Assembly (NCBI RefSeq): GCF_014650335.1
Contig: NZ_BMUT01000003.1
Span: forward strand, 40,783 to 104,542
DNA from: Streptomyces hiroshimensis
GTDB taxonomy: Bacteria > Actinomycetota > Actinomycetes > Streptomycetales > Streptomycetaceae
Reading direction: 5' to 3'
Length of the DNA: 63,760 nt
Shown piece by piece: positions 62,080 to 63,760 of this stretch. A program made the position numbers and the translations under genes. The first letter of the stretch is position 1; every line of letters begins with the position of its first letter. The notes beneath the pieces are model-generated. The model had not been told where the DNA came from. It was given only the letters and a program-made list of their open reading frames with translations, and did no database searches.

Positions 62080-63277
62080 CATCGCCGAGGAGTTGCACCG
62101 CTGGGCCGAGCAGGGCCGGGACTTCGCCGTCGCCACCGTCGTGGCCGTCGGCGGCAGCGCCCCGCGCGGCCCCGGCGCCGCCCTGGCCGTCGACGGCAAG
62201 GGCACGGTCATCGGCTCGGTCTCCGGAGGCTGCGTGGAGGGGGCGGTGTACGAGCTGTGCCGGCAGGCGCTGGCGGACGGCGAGACGGTCGTCGAACGGT
62301 TCGGCTACAGCGACGAGGACGCCTTCGCTGTCGGGCTCACCTGCGGCGGAGTCATCGACGTCATGGTCACGCCGGTCACGCCGGCCGCTGCGGACGCGCC
62401 TTGGCGGGCGGCGTTCCGGGCGGCGGTGTCGACCGCCGCCCGGGGCGGGCCGGTGGCCGTCGCCCGTGTCGTCCGGGGCCCGGCCGGACTCCTCGGCAGG
62501 ATCCTGACCGTGCGTCCTGAGGAGGCCGCGGGCTCCGGCTCCGAGGGGTCCGGGGGCTCCGGGGCGTCGTACGAAGGCACCCTCGGCGGCCACGCGGAAC
62601 TGGACCGGACGGCGGCGGCCGAGGCCCGCGCCATGCTGGACTCCGGCCGTACCGGCACGGTCGGTCTCTCACAGGACGGATCGCACTGCCCCGGTGGTCT
62701 GACGCTGCTCGTCGAATCGAGCGTGCCACCGCCCCGCATGATCGTCTTCGGGGCGGTCGACTTCGCGGCGGCGCTCGTGCGCGCCGGCAAGTTCCTCGGC
62801 TACCGCGTGACCGTGTGCGACGCCCGCCCCGTCTTCGCCACCCGGGCCCGCTTTCCCGAGGCCGACGACATCGTGGTCGACTGGCCGCACCGCTACCTGC
62901 GGCGCACCGCGGTCGACGGGCGCACGGCCTTGTGCGTGCTCACCCACGACGCCAAGTTCGACGTGCCCCTGCTGAAGGAGGCGCTGCGGAGGCCGGTCGC
63001 ATTCGTCGGCGCGATGGGCTCGCGCCGCACCCACGCGGACCGCAACCGGCGGCTGCGGGAAGCCGGCGTGACCGAGCGGGAGCTGGCCCGGCTGAGGTCG
63101 CCGATCGGCCTCGACCTCGGCGCCCGTACGCCCGAGGAGACCGCCCTGTCGATCGCGGCGGAGATCGTCGCGACCCGGCGAGGAGGGACGGGCGTCCCCC
63201 TGACCGGCTCGGACGTGCCGATTCACCGTGCCGAGAGGGAGCGGGGCGGTGCCGGTGCGCTCCGGCTTGTCCGCTGA
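62072..63277 (+). CDS. XdhC/CoxI-type maturation factor (PaoD-like)
   Basis: 401 residues from ATG 62072, overlapping the previous gene by eight bases. N-terminal XdhC_CoxI domain (TVVAVGGSAPRGPGAALAV, SVSGGCVEGAVYEL) and C-terminal Rossmann XdhC_C domain (MIVFGAVDFAAALVRAGKFL, VLTHDAKFDVPLL, VAFVGAMGSRRTHADR). Binds and sulfurates the molybdenum cofactor and inserts it into the large subunit. A Gly/Ser linker with GSGSEGSGGSGASYEG separates the halves. Confidence 0.92.
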   Translation: MLDIAEELHRWAEQGRDFAVATVVAVGGSAPRGPGAALAVDGKGTVIGSVSGGCVEGAVYELCRQALADGETVVERFGYSDEDAFAVGLTCGGVIDVMVTPVTPAAADAPWRAAFRAAVSTAARGGPVAVARVVRGPAGLLGRILTVRPEEAAGSGSEGSGGSGASYEGTLGGHAELDRTAAAEARAMLDSGRTGTVGLSQDGSHCPGGLTLLVESSVPPPRMIVFGAVDFAAALVRAGKFLGYRVTVCDARPVFATRARFPEADDIVVDWPHRYLRRTAVDGRTALCVLTHDAKFDVPLLKEALRRPVAFVGAMGSRRTHADRNRRLREAGVTERELARLRSPIGLDLGARTPEETALSIAAEIVATRRGGTGVPLTGSDVPIHRAERERGGAGALRLVR

Positions 63278-63426
63278 CCGGCTCTCCTCACGCCGCGTGC
63301 GGTTCGGTCCCGCCCGCGCGGGACGTGCGGGAATGCCTGCTCCCGCACGCCGGGGACACCGGCTTCCTACGGTGCCGCTCCGGGCCCACTATCGGAGCAG
63401 ACGCTGGAAACGAGAAAGGTAAGCCC

Positions 63427-63732
63427 GTGACACCGAGGAACTTGCGCCTCGTCCCGGCGGTGGTGGCCACCGCGGGACTGCTGCTGGCAGGCACGGCGGG
63501 GGCGGCCGTCGCGGCGCCGTCGGAGGAGTCCCCGAGCCCGACGAGCAGCGCCGCGAGCGAGGAAGTGAAGTCGGACTGGAAGCCGGACGGCTGGTACGAC
63601 AACGAGGGGGCGTGCCGCGAGGCCGGCGAAAAGGGCAAGCACGACGGCAAATGGGGCGAGTACCGCTGCAAGCACGAGGAGAGGCACCACGGGCAGTACG
63701 ACTACCAGTGGCACCTGTACTACCACCGCTGA
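63427..63732 (+). CDS. Small secreted hypothetical protein
   Basis: 101 residues from GTG 63427, with AAAGG in front. Signal peptide LVPAVVATAGLLLAGTAGAA and cleavage near AVAA. The mature part is charged, with a Trp/Tyr/His-rich C-terminal (WYDNEGACREAGEKGKHDGK, YRCKHEE, YDYQWHLYYHR) and two cysteines. The pattern is that of small secreted proteins widespread in Streptomyces. No function known. Separate from the preceding operon (149 bases). Confidence 0.8.
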   Translation: MTPRNLRLVPAVVATAGLLLAGTAGAAVAAPSEESPSPTSSAASEEVKSDWKPDGWYDNEGACREAGEKGKHDGKWGEYRCKHEERHHGQYDYQWHLYYHR

Positions 63733-63760
63733 AGAACGGGCCGGTACGGCATCACGCCCG

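Noticed and set aside
59644..62211. 855-codon minus-strand frame opposite the PaoC-like gene
   Set aside because: Shadow of a well-supported gene; Arg/Gly/Asp-rich without domains.

Overview
The window is high-GC actinobacterial DNA, almost certainly a Streptomyces chromosome. The signs are strong GC bias at third codon positions, frequent GTG starts and some TTG starts, rare TTA codons, a Cys-less chaplin, a c-type lytic transglycosylase with a structured leader, many GNAT, TetR, MerR, LysR, AraC and HxlR proteins, a SpoIIE-type phosphatase and a class I P450 cassette. I see no rRNA, tRNA, CRISPR array, transposase or phage gene. The layout is one of short independent transcription units, many divergent or convergent, which suits a chromosome arm or an arm-core border.

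Region by region. 1-2.4 kb: the 3' part of a cyclodipeptide synthase with its MFS exporter. 2.4-5 kb: a GNAT protein and a secreted M1 peptidase. 5-9 kb: a 1300-residue HTH + STAND-ATPase + membrane helix + 14 WD40-repeat protein. 9-16.8 kb: a PAP2 remnant, a YqeY-like protein, a serine hydrolase, a HAD protein, an EccA-like AAA ATPase and a DUF4132 giant. 16.9-23 kb: two flavoprotein monooxygenases with HxlR and TetR regulators. 23-28.7 kb: a galactose-oxidase-like radical copper oxidase with two TTA codons at its start, then a ferredoxin / ferredoxin reductase / P450 operon. 28.9-35.7 kb: secreted phosphatase, PAF-acetylhydrolase-like lipase, saccharopine-dehydrogenase-like protein, GlxA-type AraC regulator, lytic transglycosylase. 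36-46 kb: MerR regulator and membrane protein pair, a TerD-tailed giant, a SpoIIE phosphatase, lipoprotein, DUF1707 protein, 2H phosphoesterase, chaplin. 46-56 kb: an ABM-type monooxygenase, GH18 protein, DUF1963 protein, two decayed genes, LysR and acyl-CoA ligase pair, erythromycin-esterase-like protein, three GNATs. 56-63.7 kb: zinc-ribbon and membrane proteins, then a TetR-controlled PaoABC-like molybdenum aldehyde oxidoreductase operon with its XdhC chaperone.

How parts work together. Redox chemistry recurs: two flavin monooxygenases, the P450 chain, the copper oxidase, the molybdenum oxidoreductase and the ABM monooxygenase. The most informative regulatory signal is a SoxR-like operator and promoter module found upstream of two genes 7.4 kb apart (ABM monooxygenase and erythromycin-esterase-like gene) at exactly the same distance from the start codon. 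Other clear operators lie before the two TetR genes and the MerR gene. Four decayed or truncated genes (PAP2, a MocR-like tail, a metallophosphoesterase tail, a methyltransferase with an internal deletion) and more than a dozen unrelated short tandem repeats at gene edges indicate a locally plastic region.
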